Shown here: one piece after another, positions 46,310 to 57,058 of the stretch | How positions within the stretch are numbered: position 1 is the stretch's first letter | How the letters are laid out: every line of letters starts with the position of its first letter | Source of the DNA: Tiliqua scincoides | Lineage: Eukaryota; Chordata; Lepidosauria; Squamata; Scincidae | Length of the DNA stretch: 64,000 bases | Direction: 5' to 3' | Assembly (NCBI RefSeq): GCF_035046505.1 | Contig: NC_089830.1 | Span: 16,296,315 to 16,360,314 of the forward strand | The notes under the pieces: model-generated | Databases searched by the model: none | Told to the model about the DNA's origin: nothing | What the model saw: the letters and a program-made list of their open reading frames with translations, nothing else | Made by a program: the position numbers and the translations under genes

Positions 46310-46540
46310 GGGACCAGGTGGAGCAGGCATGCCTGGAGACCGGACACGTGGCAGTCAACCATGGATGCCAGCCGTGAAGGGCACATCACCCTGCTTGGTT
46401 CCCTGGAGAGGCTGGGGCGGACCAATGAGGTGCCAGTCCAGGGGGTGAACACCATGTCCGGGCACATGGTGGACCTGCTGGGAGCTGTGCGGGAGAACAA
46501 TCGCCTCCTCCTCATGATCCACGAGGGGATGGCCACATGA
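46310..46540 (+). CDS. C-terminal piece of the Myb/SANT-like protein
   Basis: An open stretch ends at TGA (46538-46540). It contains REGHITLLGSLERLGRTNEV and MVDLLGAVRENNRLLLMIHE, amphipathic and reminiscent of C-termini of Myb/SANT-type proteins. It is separated from the upstream frame by a frame change and an in-frame stop near 46376. Confidence 0.35.
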   Translation, partial: GTRWSRHAWRPDTWQSTMDASREGHITLLGSLERLGRTNEVPVQGVNTMSGHMVDLLGAVRENNRLLLMIHEGMAT

Positions 46541-47005
46541 GCTGCTGAGGCAGCTGCTGCCCCACCACACCGTCCCCCTGGGCAGCAGCCTGCACATGCC
46601 CACACCAGCACCCTAGTGCTGCGCCGCCGTGAGCCCTGTGATGCGAGTGGGTGAGGTGCCCTGTCAGCAGCCTGCCCCAACACAGGTTCCGACATGGAGA
46701 CAGCAGTGGCAGCAGCCCTGGGAGCTAATGCCATCACCATCTCCTTCAGATGCCCAGAGGCCCAGGGTGCCCTGCTGGGGTGTGTGGTGGGAGCGGGAGG
46801 TGGGCCTGCTGACTGTCCATGCCACACTCCTGCCCCCCTCCTGGCCATGACATGACTGGTTGCGAGGGATGCTCAGGCTCGGTCGCCTGGCAGGTGCTGC
46901 GCAGGTGAGCCCCAGACACTGTGCTGGCACCGCCCCATTCCCTGTGTGCCTTTTCCCTCCATCTCCTTTGGTGTTTACGCCAGTCAACTGCCCCAGCACC
47001 TTTGG

Positions 47006-47303
47006 CTGGCAACCTTCAGTCTCGAAAGACTATGGTAGAAGCCTACAGCACCCGGTATTCCCAGGCAGTCTCCCATCCAAGTACTAACCAGGCCTGACCC
47101 TGCTTAGCTTCCAAGATCAGACGAGATCGGGAGATAGTGTTCAGTATAGGGAGATGGCTGGCAACCTTCAGTCTCGAAAGACTATGGTATAAGCCTACAG
47201 CACCAGGTATTCCCAAGCGGTCTCCCATCCAAGTACTAACCAGGCCTGACCCTGCTTAGCTTCCGAGATCAGACAAGATCAGGCATGTGCAGGGTAACAG
47301 TCG
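47006..47303 (-). mobile_element. 5S rRNA-derived SINEs, tandem pair (copies 2 and 3)
   Basis: Two minus-strand 5S SINE units in a row (about 47006-47155 and 47156-47303) are bounded by a perfect 14-bp duplication CCCAGCACCTTTGG (46992-47005, 47304-47317). Both keep the box A and box C regions and the LINE tail. The junction shows GGGAGAT on both sides of a short AGTGTTCAGTATA segment. Confidence 0.9.
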
Positions 47304-47405
47304 CCCAGCACCTTTGGATGTAGCGCAACTGTAGCCTCTGGGTATGGCCTACACTATGCCAGCACACCTAGGCCACTGCCTTTGGGGTAAGTTAGGACTG
47401 TGCCC
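47304..47405. mobile_element. Harbinger-like right terminus
   Basis: GTAGCGCAACTGTAG inverted matches CAGTTGCGCTGG near the left end at 42532, and GTTAGGACTGTGCCCC inverted matches GGGTGCAATCCTAAC. This is the best right end for a large element starting at 42512. Confidence 0.45.
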
Positions 47406-47452
47406 CAAGAGTGATAATGACCTTTCATACACAAAAACCACACAATTCAACA

Positions 47453-47458
47453 CTTTAT
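47453..47458 (-). terminator. Candidate poly(A) signal of the unnamed minus-strand gene
   Basis: Read on the minus strand this is AATAAA, followed within about 10-35 nt by the GT-rich stretch TTGTGTGGTTTTTGTGTATG, the usual downstream element. It lies about 620 nt past the stop of the candidate terminal exon. Confidence 0.45.
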
Positions 47459-48076
47459 TATTCTATTTATGAATCTGATGCCAGCACAATTCTGAAAGCT
47501 GATCAACTGCATCCATTTCCCTATGAACATTGTGTTCCTTTGTCCAGTATCCATGTGGTTCTGCAAGCAGTTTCTTTCAAAGTGCAGTTGACTCAGTGAT
47601 GCCCAAACTGGGAGAATGTCAAGCAAAGAGATCTTCCTCTGCATGCACACCAATCCCAGGCGGGATGGGAATTGCTGGACCCAGGGTTGTAGCATCTTGT
47701 CGCCTTAGAAGAGAAGCTCATAGTCTCCCCCCTTCAGAAGACCTCTTAGCATCTCTCCATTCAAAACACTATAACATGGTAAAAATGAGATTCAAAACCC
47801 AGCAATTACCACTGATAAAGGCAAAGGTACTTATCAAAGTTCTGTTTTGTTGGGCGAAAGCCAAGCCAAAAATGCTTTTTCCTGGACTTGAGCTCAATGC
47901 CGCGTACAAGAACACCATAATGTGCATGTCCTCTGACACGTCCTCTGACGTGGCACCTACTTCTGCCAGCGTGGAAAGAGTCAGTACTCTGAGCCAAAGC
48001 ACGGACTCTTCTTGGGAACTCTGGGACAGCTCTGTTCCTGTCATTTATTCCTGGCTTGCTTCTCCGGAATGATGCT

Positions 48077-48285
48077 TCAATTCGAGAAATGTTCCTTGAG
48101 TCCCGTGTGTATGGTGAAATCTCTTTCCTTAGCTAATGAGGTTTTACAGTCAAGAATTTCTGAAATGCCAAAATGCGACTTCTTGGACAAGACCTCCATG
48201 CTGGAGGCTATCCTGGCCCCACGGCCGTCCTTCCTGTGATTCCGCTCCTGCCACTTGCTGACTGCCTCCAGCTTCTGGCATTCCT
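48077..48285 (-). CDS. Candidate terminal exon of an unnamed minus-strand gene
   Basis: After the acceptor TTGCAG at 48291-48286 the frame is open in phase 2 for 68 codons to TGA at 48079-48077. It begins ECQKLEAVSKWQERNHRKDG and later reads SHFGISEILD and HTGLKEHFSN. The phase fits exons B and C upstream, which end with one base (G plus AG makes Glu). It does not fit exon D, whose last base T would give TAG. The acceptor has a weak pyrimidine tract. I recognise no family. The poly(A) signal downstream is consistent with a 3' UTR. Confidence 0.3.
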
Positions 48286-48506
48286 CTGCAAGGATGCTAC
48301 TTTCTCATGATACGTCATCTCTGAAGTCCTGATCAGGGGTTTTTGGCTTCTTGATCTACTGATTTTTTAGAGGGCTTTGGGTTGGAAGAAACAAAGAATC
48401 TATTATTTCAGATCTATTATTTGCAGTGCGGGATCTTGAGTGGATTAACAGGCAAGTAGATCTATATTTCCATTCCCTGGTTAGAGAAGTGTGAGGTCCT
48501 CTAGCT

Positions 48507-48721
48507 CAGTGATTTTCAACTTTTTTTTTCATCTCATGGCACCCTGACAAGGTACTAAAATTGTCAAGGTATACCATCAGCTTTTGACCACTGACAAAGC
48601 ACACCATGCTGCTGGTAGGGGGCTCAAATTCCCCAATTGCCCTCCTAATAAATGACCCTCCCCAAATAAATGTCCACCCACAGCATACAGGGTGCCACAG
48701 CATGGCGGCTGAAAATTGCTG
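48507..48721. mobile_element. hAT element
   Basis: The ends CAGTGATTTTCAACTTTTT and GGCTGAAAATTGCTG are flanked by CTCTAGCT and CTCTAGCA (7 of 8). Confidence 0.87.
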
Positions 48722-48747
48722 CTCTAGCAGAAGGCCAAAGGGGATTA

Positions 48748-48935
48748 GGGGCACAATCCTAACCCCTTACGCCAGCGCTTTCCAGCACTGACATAAGGGA
48801 AATGCAGCTCTGAGGTAAGGGAACAAACATTCCCTTACTTTGAAGAGGCCTCCGTGAGTGCCACCCAACTGCAGGATGCAGCACATGTCCCATTGGCACC
48901 GCTATGCCAGTGCTTTGAAGGTTAGGATTGCACCC
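48748..48935. mobile_element. Harbinger-like MITE, family B
   Basis: The ends GGGGCACAATCCTAACC and (inverted) GGGTGCAATCCTAACC are present, with TTA at the left flank. It is the intact counterpart of the CR1-interrupted copy at 56393-57058. Confidence 0.78.
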
Positions 48936-49604
48936 TATGTTAAGTGGGAACATAAAGCAGAGCTCTGGATAGCAAGGCTAAGGTCCATCTGTCTTAGCAT
49001 CTGCCTTCCAATAGAGGCCAATCAGATGCCTCCAGGAAGCCCACAAGCCATGAAGACAAAAGCCCCCACGCCTCTTGCCATTGTTCACCACCTAGTGTTC
49101 AGAGGCATTATTATCTCTGAATATAATAAGAAAAAAAAGAAACCAAAATGGAGAAAAATATGCAAACTTTTCTAAAGACCTAAGCTGCAATCCTATTCTT
49201 ACTTTTCTGGAAGTAAGCCCCATTGAACAGTTTGGTAGACTTGCCTGGGCTTGCACTGCTAGTTTTCTACATGCAGGGAAATTGTTTTAAATAAACATAG
49301 AGGGGCACTGAATACTGCAGTCTGAAGAGATCCACTGTACCATCCCAACCCTGCCACATTCTCCTGCATGTGCACTAAGCTTCACGCTTAGGCCAGATTC
49401 TGATACCCTGCTAAACCATGGTTTGGAGATTCCAAACTCTGGTTTGGTAACCAGAGTTACCAAACTTCATGTATGAAGTTCCATTTTGGTTTTAAAAAAC
49501 TGGAATTTGTTGTTGCATCTGAAGTTGGCATAGATCCAGCCCGTTCTGACCAAGGTTTATGAACAAGCCAGAATATAAAACCATATAAGCTCCTGGAGTC
49601 TTAC

Positions 49605-49643
49605 AGAACTGCGACGACTTCGGCTCCTCTCTGATCCTTTTTG
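49605..49643 (-). CDS. Repeated micro-exon D (39 nt)
   Basis: The acceptor TTTCTCTATCCCTCTAG and donor GTAAGACTCC bracket 39 nt. In phase 2-to-1 it reads KRIREEPKSSQF, open. The flanks are alignable with exons A, B, C and E. The last base is T instead of the usual G, so direct joining to the candidate terminal exon would create a stop. It may be skipped, or the transcript may end differently. Product unknown. Confidence 0.4.
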
Positions 49644-49999
49644 CTAGAGGGATAGAGAAAGAAAGAATACATAAGAGGACTGAGAAAAGTCTGAAGTCAC
49701 AAACCAAGCCCTTTCCAGCTTGCGCCAGGCCCTCCTCCTCTCAATCTCTAATGTTCTAGCTCAGCCCTCTCCTTCCCTCCAACATTTTCTCTTCCTCATT
49801 GACCCCCTCTTCTTTTTCCAGTCCAGGGAGTTGAAGGAGGAGTGGTAGCTGTGGAGGCAAGTAGAGAGACAGGAATGGGTGGCCCTCACCCTTCCTCTGC
49901 CTGACGTGACTGCTTCCAACGGCCTCATGTATGGGCTGGCCCTGCTTGTCACTTTTGCTTTTGTTGGCAATTCCACCGTTTTTTCCGGTGTGTGAGTCA

Positions 50000-50090
50000 G
50001 GCTGCAATCCTAACCACAATTTCCTGAGAGTAAGACCCATTGAACAAAATAGAACTTACTTCTGAGTAGACCTGGTTAGGCTTGTGCCCT
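50000..50090. mobile_element. Short palindromic MITE
   Basis: GGCTGCAATCCTAACCAC to CTGGTTAGGCTTGTGCCC, with AGTAAGACCCATTGAAC and ACTTACTTCTGAGTAGACCT in the middle, as at 36648-36742. Confidence 0.7.
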
Positions 50091-50514
50091 CAGTTTTTAA
50101 TACCCTCCTGTATTAGAAAAACAAAATACAGCTCCCGGGAAAGAAAAAAAAAATCCTCTAGCATAGCAAGGAGAAAGGTTCTATGCCAGCCTGCTCCCTG
50201 CTATGCTACTTTAAGACTTGGAGGGAGAATCCTTTCTTGTTTGATTTTCACTTCGGGGAGAATTCAAAATCATGACCCTCACGATTCAAAGTCTGAAGCA
50301 GGATGGGCCACGCTACCACTTCATTCTACTGCTTCACAGCCTGCAATCCCTTTGTGTCCACCATCAGCCTGTGCCCAAACCGTGCAATTGCCCATGGTTT
50401 GCTAAACAGCAAGCCCACTGCCACACAATTGGGTATGTGCACGAGCACATTCTGGCCACCCTTCCAGCATGCATGCCTAAATACTAGTTTAATCATGTGC
50501 CCTTGGAATCTTAC

Positions 50515-50559
50515 CGAGCTCAATCGATGCCTCTGGCTCTGGACTGAAGACTTTTTCAG
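50515..50559 (-). CDS. Repeated micro-exon C (45 nt)
   Basis: The acceptor CTTTCTTGGTCCTCCCAG and donor GTAAGATTCC bracket 45 nt. In phase 2-to-1 it is open and reads EKVFSPEPEASIEL plus a split Gly/Glu codon. It aligns with exon B at F-P-EAS-E. The length is divisible by three, so the exon can be gained or skipped without shifting frame. Product unknown. Confidence 0.45.
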
Positions 50560-50714
50560 CTGGGAGGACCAAGAAAGAAGCAGACGTACAACTTAAGTAG
50601 TGTGAAGCATGAAAGTGCACCCTTTCTAGCTCCTCATGCATTCAATTTGCAAGGGAAGGAGATCCTGGTCCAAGATGGGGTTGAAGCTACTGATGTGCTC
50701 TGCCTTCTGGTTCA

Positions 50715-50841
50715 GGGCCCAATCCTATCCAACTTTCCAGCACTGTGGTAGAATGGGGGAGCAGTCACGGAGACCTCCTCAAGGTAAAGGAATATTTGTT
50801 CTATTACCTTGGGGCTGCATTGTTGCTGGAAAGATTGGGCC
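50715..50841. mobile_element. Harbinger-like MITE, short family
   Basis: GGGCCCAATCCTATCCAACT and (inverted) GGGCCCAATCTTTCCAGCA are the ends. The interior has ACGGAGACCTCCTCAAGGTA. Confidence 0.75.
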
Positions 50842-51274
50842 CCCCTTACATATTGGTTGGTATTTGCAACCTCCACTCTTGGTCTTGGGATCTGCCACTC
50901 ATTAGCATGCGCTGAGATTGTTCCACTGCCAACTGTCACATAACCACAAGCATACAATCCAGGTGTCTTCCAGAGCCCCCCCATTGTACAATTAGCTTGT
51001 ACTTTTGATCAAAATACAGCTGGCGTGCACCCATAGCAGATCCATTGCTACCTTTTTGTGTACTCTTTTTTATGCACGTTCTTGAGTTGTCTGCAAAGGT
51101 GTATTTGTAAAGAGTTCAGAATTGCCCAGCAAGTGTTGAAAAGGGCCCCTCCCAATGGTTTAAGAATGAATGGGCTATGTTGAATGATACTGTCGGCGCC
51201 AGTTCCTCAGAGCAAAGTCAGGAACATGCCAATTCCCCTCCCAGTTTCAACTGGACCAACCCATCACATGCTAC

Positions 51275-51372
51275 CGAAATTATAGTACAGATGCCCTTGG
51301 TGTCCACAAGGGTTCCGTTCCCAGACCCTCCACAGATACAGAAACCCATGGATAATGAAATCTATGGGTAGG
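51275..51372 (+). mobile_element. Tigger-like left end, truncated by CR1
   Basis: CAGATGCCCTTGGTGTCCAC and AAGGGTTCCGTTCCCAGACC next to TA are typical of Tigger-type ends. The rest is cut off by the CR1 at 51375. A possible right part lies at 55080-55160. Confidence 0.45.
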
Positions 51373-51374
51373 CC

Positions 51375-54300
51375 ATCAAAGGTGCATGTCGGCACCAACG
51401 ACGTGGGCAAGTGTAGCTGGGAGGTCCTGGAGGCCAAATTTAGGCTTTTAGGCAGGAAGCTGAAAGCCAGGACCTCAAAGGTAGCGTTCTCTGAAGTGCT
51501 ACCTGTTCCACGCGCAGGGCCAGCTAGGCAGGCGGAGATCAGGGGTCTCAATGCGTGGATGAGACGGTGGTGTAGGGAGGAGGGGTTTAGATTCGTTAGG
51601 CACTGGGGAACGTTTTGGGACAAGCGGGGCCTGTACAAGAGGGACGGGCTCCATTTGAACCAGAATGGAACCAGACTGCTGGCACATATTAAAAAGGTGG
51701 CAGAGCAGCTTTTAAACTGATCCCTGGGGGAAGGCTGACAGGAGCCGAGGGGCATCCGGTTCGGGACTCCTCATCCCTATGGGATGAGGATGGGGAGGTT
51801 AGAGAACAACAAGACAAAGGCAGGGTAGGAGAAGAAATTGGGAAAGGTAGCGTGATGGGATGTGATAGACGGTTTGGCACAATGAGAGGATGCGGGGACA
51901 AAGGAGCGAATAAGCAGCCCATCCTGGGGCATTCCATGTATAAATGCTTTTATGCGAATGCCCGAAGTCTACGAGCAAAGGTGGGAAAACTGGAATGTCT
52001 GGTGACAAGGGAAAATATTGACATAGTGGGCATAACGGAAACCTGGTGAAATGCGGAGAATCAGTGGGATACCGCAATCCCGGGCTATAAACTCTACAGG
52101 AGGGACAGGCAGGGGCGTGTTGGAGGTGGGGTGGCCCTTTATGTTAAGGAAGGAATAGAATCCAGCAAAGTAGAGATTGAATGTGGGTTCGACTCCACCG
52201 TAGAATCTCTGTGGGTTAAATTACCAGGCTTGTGCAGCGATGTAATACTGGGGGCGTGCTATCGTCCTCCAGACCAGAAATCGGATGGGGACCTTGAAAT
52301 GAGGAAACAGATCAGGGAGGTGACAAGGAGGGACAGGGTTGTAATCATGGGGGTCTTCAATTATCCTCATATTGACTGGGTCAATTTGTGTTCTGGTCAC
52401 GATAAGGAAACCGGATTTCTTGACGTGCTAAATGACTGTGGCTTAGATCAGCTAGTCACGGAGCCCACCAGAGGACAGGTGACTCTGGATTTAATATTGT
52501 GCGGTACGCAGGACCTGGTTAGAGATGTAAACGTTACTGAGCCATTGGGGAACAGTGATCATGCTGCGATCCGTTTTGACGTGCACGTTGGGGGAAGAAT
52601 ACCAGGCAAATCTCTAACAAAAATCCTTGACTTCCGACGGGCGGACTTCCCTCAAATGAGGAGACTGGTTAGAAGGAGGTTGAAAGGGAGGGTAAAAAGA
52701 GTCCAATCTCTCCAGAGTGCATGGAGGCTGCTTAAAACAACAGTAATAGAGGCCCAGCAGAGGTGTATACCGCAAAGAAAGAAGGGTTCCACTAAATCCA
52801 GGAGGGTGCCCGCATGGCTAACCAGCCAAGTTAGAGAGGCTGTGAAGGGCAAGGAAGCTTCCTTCCGTAAATGGAAGTCTTGCCCTAATGAAGAGAATAA
52901 AAAGGAACATAAACTGTGGCAAAAGAAATGTAAGAAGGTGATATGGGAGGCCAAGAGAGACTATGAGGAACGCATGGCCAGCAACATTAAGGGGAATAAT
53001 AAAAGCTTCTTCAAATATGTTAGAAGCAGGAAACCCGCCAGAGAAGCGGTTGGCCCTCTGGATGGTGAGGGAGGAAAAGGGGAGATAAAAGGAGACTTAG
53101 AGATGGCAGAGAAATTAAATGAGTTCTTTGCATCTGTCTTCACAGCAGAAGACCTCGGGCAGATACCGCTGCCCGAACGGCCCCTCCTGACCGAGGAGTT
53201 AAGTCAGATAGAGGTTAAAAGAGAAGATGTTTCAGACCTCATTGATAAATTAAAGATCAATAAGTCACCGGGCCCTGATGGCATCCACCCAAGGGTTATT
53301 AAGGAATTGAAGAATGAAGTTGCAGATCTCTTGACTAAGGTATGCAACTTGTCCCTCAAAACGGCTACGGTGCCAGAAGATTGGAGGATAGCAAATGTCA
53401 CGCCTATTTTTAAAAAGGGAAAGAGGGGGGACCCGGGAAACTATAGGCCGGTCAGCCTAACATCCATACCGGGTAAGATGGTGGAATGCCTCATCAAAGA
53501 TAGGATCTCAAAACACATAGATGAACAGGCCTTGCTGAGGGAGAGTCAGCATGGCTTCTGTAAGGGTAAGTCTTGCCTCACGAACCTTATAGAATTCTTT
53601 GAAAAGGTCAACAGGCATGTGGATGCGGGAGAACCAGTGGACATTATATATCTGGACTTTCAGAAGGCGTTTGACACAGTCCCTCACCAAAGGCTACTGA
53701 AAAAACTCCACAATCAGGGAATTAGAGGACAGGTCCTCTTGTGGATTGAGAACTGGTTGGAGGCCAGGAAGCAGAGAGTGGGTGTCAATGGGCAATTTTC
53801 ACAATGGAGAGAGGTGAAAAGCGGTGTGCCCCAAGGATCTGTCCTGGGACCGGTGCTTTTCAACCTCTTCATAAATGACCTGGAGACAGGGTTGAGCAGT
53901 GAAGTGGCTAAGTTTGCAGACGACACCAAACTTTTCCGAGTGGTGAAGACCGGAAGTGATTGTGAGGAGCTCCAGAAGGATCTCTCCAGACTGGCAGAAT
54001 GGGCAGCAAAATGGCAGATGCGCTTCAATGTCAGTAAGTGTAAAGTCATGCACATTGGGGCAAAAAATCAAAACTTTAGATATAGGCTGATGGGTTCTGA
54101 GCTGTCTGTGACAGATCAGGAGAGAGATCTTGGGGTGGTGGTGGACAGGTCGATGAAAGTGTCGACCCAATGTGCGGCGGCAGTGAAGAAGGCCAATTCT
54201 ATGCTTGGGATCATTAGGAAGGGTATTGAGAACAAAACGGCTAGTATTATAATGCCGTTGTACAAATCGATGGTAAGGCCACACCTGGAGTATTGTGTCC

Positions 54301-54925
54301 AGTTCTGGTCGCCGCATCTCAAAAAAGACATAGTGGAAATGGAAAAGGTGCTAAAGAGAGCAACTAAGATGATTACGGGGCTGGGGCACCTTCCTTATGA
54401 GGAAAGGCTACGGCGTTTGGGCCTCTTCAGCCTAGAAAAGAGACGTTTGAGGGGGGACATGATTGAGACATACAAAATTATGCAGGGAATGGACAGAGTG
54501 GATAGGGAGATGCTCTTTACACTCTCACATAATACCAGAACCAGGGGACATCCACTCAAATTGAGTGTTGGGCGCGTTAGGACAGACAAAAGAAAATATT
54601 TCTTTACTCAGCGTGTGGTCGGTCTGTGGAACTCCTTGCCACAGGATGTGGTGCTGGCGTCTAGCCTAGACGCCTTTAAAAGGGGATTGGACGAGTTTCT
54701 GGAGGAAAAATCCATTATGGGGTACAAGCCATGATGTGTATGCGCAACCTCCTGATTTTAGAAATGGGTTAAGTCAGAATGCCAGATGTAGGGGAGGGCA
54801 CCAGGATGAGGTCTCTTGTTATCTGGTGTGCTTCCTGGGGCATTTGGTGGGCCACTGTGAGATACAGGAAGCTGGACTAGATGGGCCTATGGCCTGATCC
54901 AGTGGGGCTGTTCTTATGTTCTTAA
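51375..54925 (+). mobile_element. CR1 LINE, nearly complete 3.55 kb copy
   Basis: It is 5'-truncated inside ORF1. 51385-51720 encodes the ORF1 C-terminal esterase (SGNH-type) domain with HVGTNDVGKCSWEVLEAKF and RDGLHLNQNGTRLL, ending in TGA. ORF2 follows from about 51852 to 54734. The 3' UTR ends GGGGCTGTTCTTATGTTCTT. Apart from one stop in ORF2 the copy is open, so it is young. Confidence 0.96.
51852..54734 (+). CDS. CR1 ORF2: endonuclease and reverse transcriptase, one in-frame stop
   Basis: The frame opens with the APE-type endonuclease (CFYANARSLRAKVGKLECL, VGITETW), meets TGA at 52047-52049, then runs open for over 860 codons from the next ATG at 52131. Further endonuclease motifs are YRRDRQGRVGGGVALYV, VIMGVFNYPHIDWVN and NSDHAAIRFD. 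RT motifs are KINKSPGPDGIHPRVIKEL, YLDFQKAFDTVPHQRLL (near residue 507 of the 52131 frame), SGVPQGSVLGPVLFNLFIND and KFADDTKLF (near 594). The endonuclease motif GDFN is GVFN here, whereas the sister copy at 62741 keeps GDFN. With the stop and this change the copy is not expected to mobilise itself. Confidence 0.93.
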
Positions 54926-55180
54926 AGGACCTCCGGATGGAACTGGCTGCACCTTCTGGTCACGTCCAGAGGTGTTCTGAGACCTGGAGAGGCCTTGCAC
55001 AGCCTCCCTGGGCTTCAGAAAGTCTCCCAGACATGACCGGAGACACTTCCAGTCGCGTCCAGGAGGTCATGTGGGGCCCTCCAGCACAGGTTTGGAACCC
55101 CCACCGAGTCATATCCACAGGTTCCCAACTTACAGATAAAAAGGGCCCAGCCGTATATACATGTGCCTTTGGAACCTTAC

Positions 55181-55225
55181 CAAATTCATCCGACGCCTCT
55201 GCAGCAGGGATGAAAGATGTTCTGG
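55181..55225 (-). CDS. Repeated micro-exon B (45 nt)
   Basis: The acceptor TTCTTTCTCTGCCCCCTAG and donor GTAAGGTTCC bracket 45 nt. In phase 2-to-1 it is open and reads RTSFIPAAEASDEF plus a split Gly/Glu codon. It has the same length and phase as exon C, with about 5 of 14 residues shared, while the intron flanks are far more similar. Product unknown. Confidence 0.45.
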
Positions 55226-55389
55226 CTAGGGGGCAGAGAAAGAAGAAGATAACAACCCAATCTTTATCAACCCCCCCCCCCCCCGCTGATGTATGTGAGC
55301 CAAGGAGGAGCACACTGCATCCTATGGTGGGAGGGCGGTTGCAGAGAATTCCACAGGGTAAGGGAATTTTCCTTCCAAACATTTGGTGC

Positions 55390-55872
55390 AGCACAATCCT
55401 ATCTTGTGCTGGAACAGGCAGCCCAGGAGTAACCAGTGCAAGATAGTTGGAGGTAAGGAGAAACTCTTCCCCTTACCCCTGGGTAAGCCACCATAGCCCC
55501 AGTGGGTCTCCTCGGACTGGCGACACCTCCAGAGGTGGCATAAGTCTGAGGAGAGTGGAGCGGCCTGCAACCACTCTGCGCTGCTTGGGAACAGGGGCTA
55601 GGATCCGGCATATCTGCTAGGTCCCAGCCCTGCCTCCCGCTACCTGCCCGCCCACCCCAGAACTGCCCCCCACCCACCCTCCCCCTACCCTGGAACGCCT
55701 CCCTCCCGCCTGTTCCCTGCCCTCCAAAGACTCCTGCTGATGCAAGCCTCCCCTTCGAGGCCGGCGTGGAGACTGGATTCAGCCTGCGCTGGGCCAGCTG
55801 ACACTCGAGGACGTTTGCAACACTCCTGGGCCGGTGCAAGGGACTTGCCCAAGGCGCCTTAGGATTGCACCC
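55390..55872. mobile_element. Harbinger-like MITE, family A
   Basis: The left end GCACAATCCTATCTTGTGCT and right end (inverted) GGGTGCAATCCTAAG are present. The interior GCGACACCTCCAGAGGTGGC matches 41669-42257. It is inserted between micro-exons B and A. Confidence 0.75.
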
Positions 55873-56116
55873 TTCGTCACACAATGCGTGCAGGAGCCAG
55901 GCAATTCTACTGATGGAATGCGCGTTCCACCAGTGTGCCTATCAGATAGAATTGGGCCATAAGAAAAAATGGTGCATTCACAAGGCAAGCATAAATGAGT
56001 GTAGGTGTGCAAGAATTCACAGACCCCATCCAAAAGCATGCTTTGATTTGGTGCCCCTGCCAATGGTTAACTAGTCAATGTGATGCCAAATACAGCATGT
56101 GCCCCCAGAGTCTTAC

Positions 56117-56179
56117 CAAGCTCGACTTGCTGGATCTGACTGACTTGGACTTCTGTTCATGATCTGATGTGCCTTCCGA
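56117..56179 (-). CDS. Repeated micro-exon A (63 nt)
   Basis: The acceptor TTATTTCTCTACCCTCTAG and donor GTAAGACTCT bracket 63 nt, again divisible by three. In phase 0 it reads SEGTSDHEQKSKSVRSSKSS plus L, a Ser/Lys-rich segment. In the phase used by B and C the first part has a stop but the end reads VELG like the IELG of exon C. The true phase is unresolved. The flanks match the other units closely. Confidence 0.4.
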
Positions 56180-56392
56180 CTAGAGGGTAGAGAAATAAAG
56201 AAGAAAATTTGAAACATGACTCAGATAAAGTAGTGCTGTAACAAAGCAAACCCTTTACTGCAGCAGTTCTCAAACTGTGGGTCGAGACCTACCAGGTGGA
56301 ACGCGAGCCAATTTCAGGTGGGACCCCATTCATTTCAATGTGTATTTTATGTTTAATATATTAGATGTGATGCTACCATGATAAGAGACTGC

Positions 56393-57058
56393 GGGTGCAA
56401 TCCTAACCTCTTATATCAGTGCTTTCCAGCGTGTGGTCACTCAGCATGTGATCGGTCTGTGGAACTCCTTGCCGCAGGATGTGGTGACGGCATCTGGCCT
56501 GGATGCCTTTAAAAGGGGATTGGACAAGTTTCTGGAGGAAAAATCCATTATGGGTTAAAAGCCACAATGTGTATGTGCAACCTCCTGATTTCAGAAATGG
56601 GCTACGTCAGAATGCCAATGCAAGGGAGAGCACCAGGATGCAGGTCTCTTGTTATCTGGTGTGCTCCCTGGGGCATTTGCTGGACCGCTGTGAAATGCAG
56701 GAAGCTGGACTAGATGGGCCTATGGCCTGATCCAGTGGGGCTGTTCTTATGTTCTTAACTACAATTCCCAGGAAGCCTTGCAGGTCTCTTGTTATCTGGT
56801 GTGCTCCCTGGGGCATTTGGTGGGCCGCAGTGAGATACAGGAAGCTGGACTAGATGGGCCTATGGCCTGATCCAGTGGGGCTCTTCTTATGTTCTTATGA
56901 CATCAGGGCAATGCAGCTCTGAGGTAAGGGAGCAAACATTCCCTTACTTTGAGGAGGCCTCAGTGAGTGACATCCAACTGCAGGATGCAGCACATGTCCC
57001 ATTGGCACCGCTAGGCCAGTGCTGGAAAGTACTGACATAAGGGGTTACGATTGTGCCC
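56393..57058. mobile_element. Harbinger-like MITE, family B, interrupted by CR1
   Basis: Left part GGGTGCAATCCTAACCTCTT with CAGTGCTTTCCAGC. Right part AATGCAGCTCTGAGGTAAGG through GGGGTTACGATTGTGCCC. The two parts join as in the intact copy at 48748-48935. Confidence 0.8.
56436..56897 (+). mobile_element. CR1 LINE 3' ends, two in tandem
   Basis: 56436-56758 runs from CAGCATGTGATCGGTCTGTG to GCTGTTCTTATGTTCTT. A second 3' end (56783-56897, from CAGGTCTCTTGTTATCTGGT) follows after the spacer ACTACAATTCCCAGGAAGCC. Both are young. Confidence 0.88.

Noticed and set aside
47530-48072. 180-codon plus-strand frame
   Set aside because: No motif, and it lies antisense to the candidate 3' UTR of the minus-strand gene.
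48130-48200. SHFGISEILD resembles the N-terminal motif of some homeobox proteins
   Set aside because: The match is short and no homeodomain is nearby.
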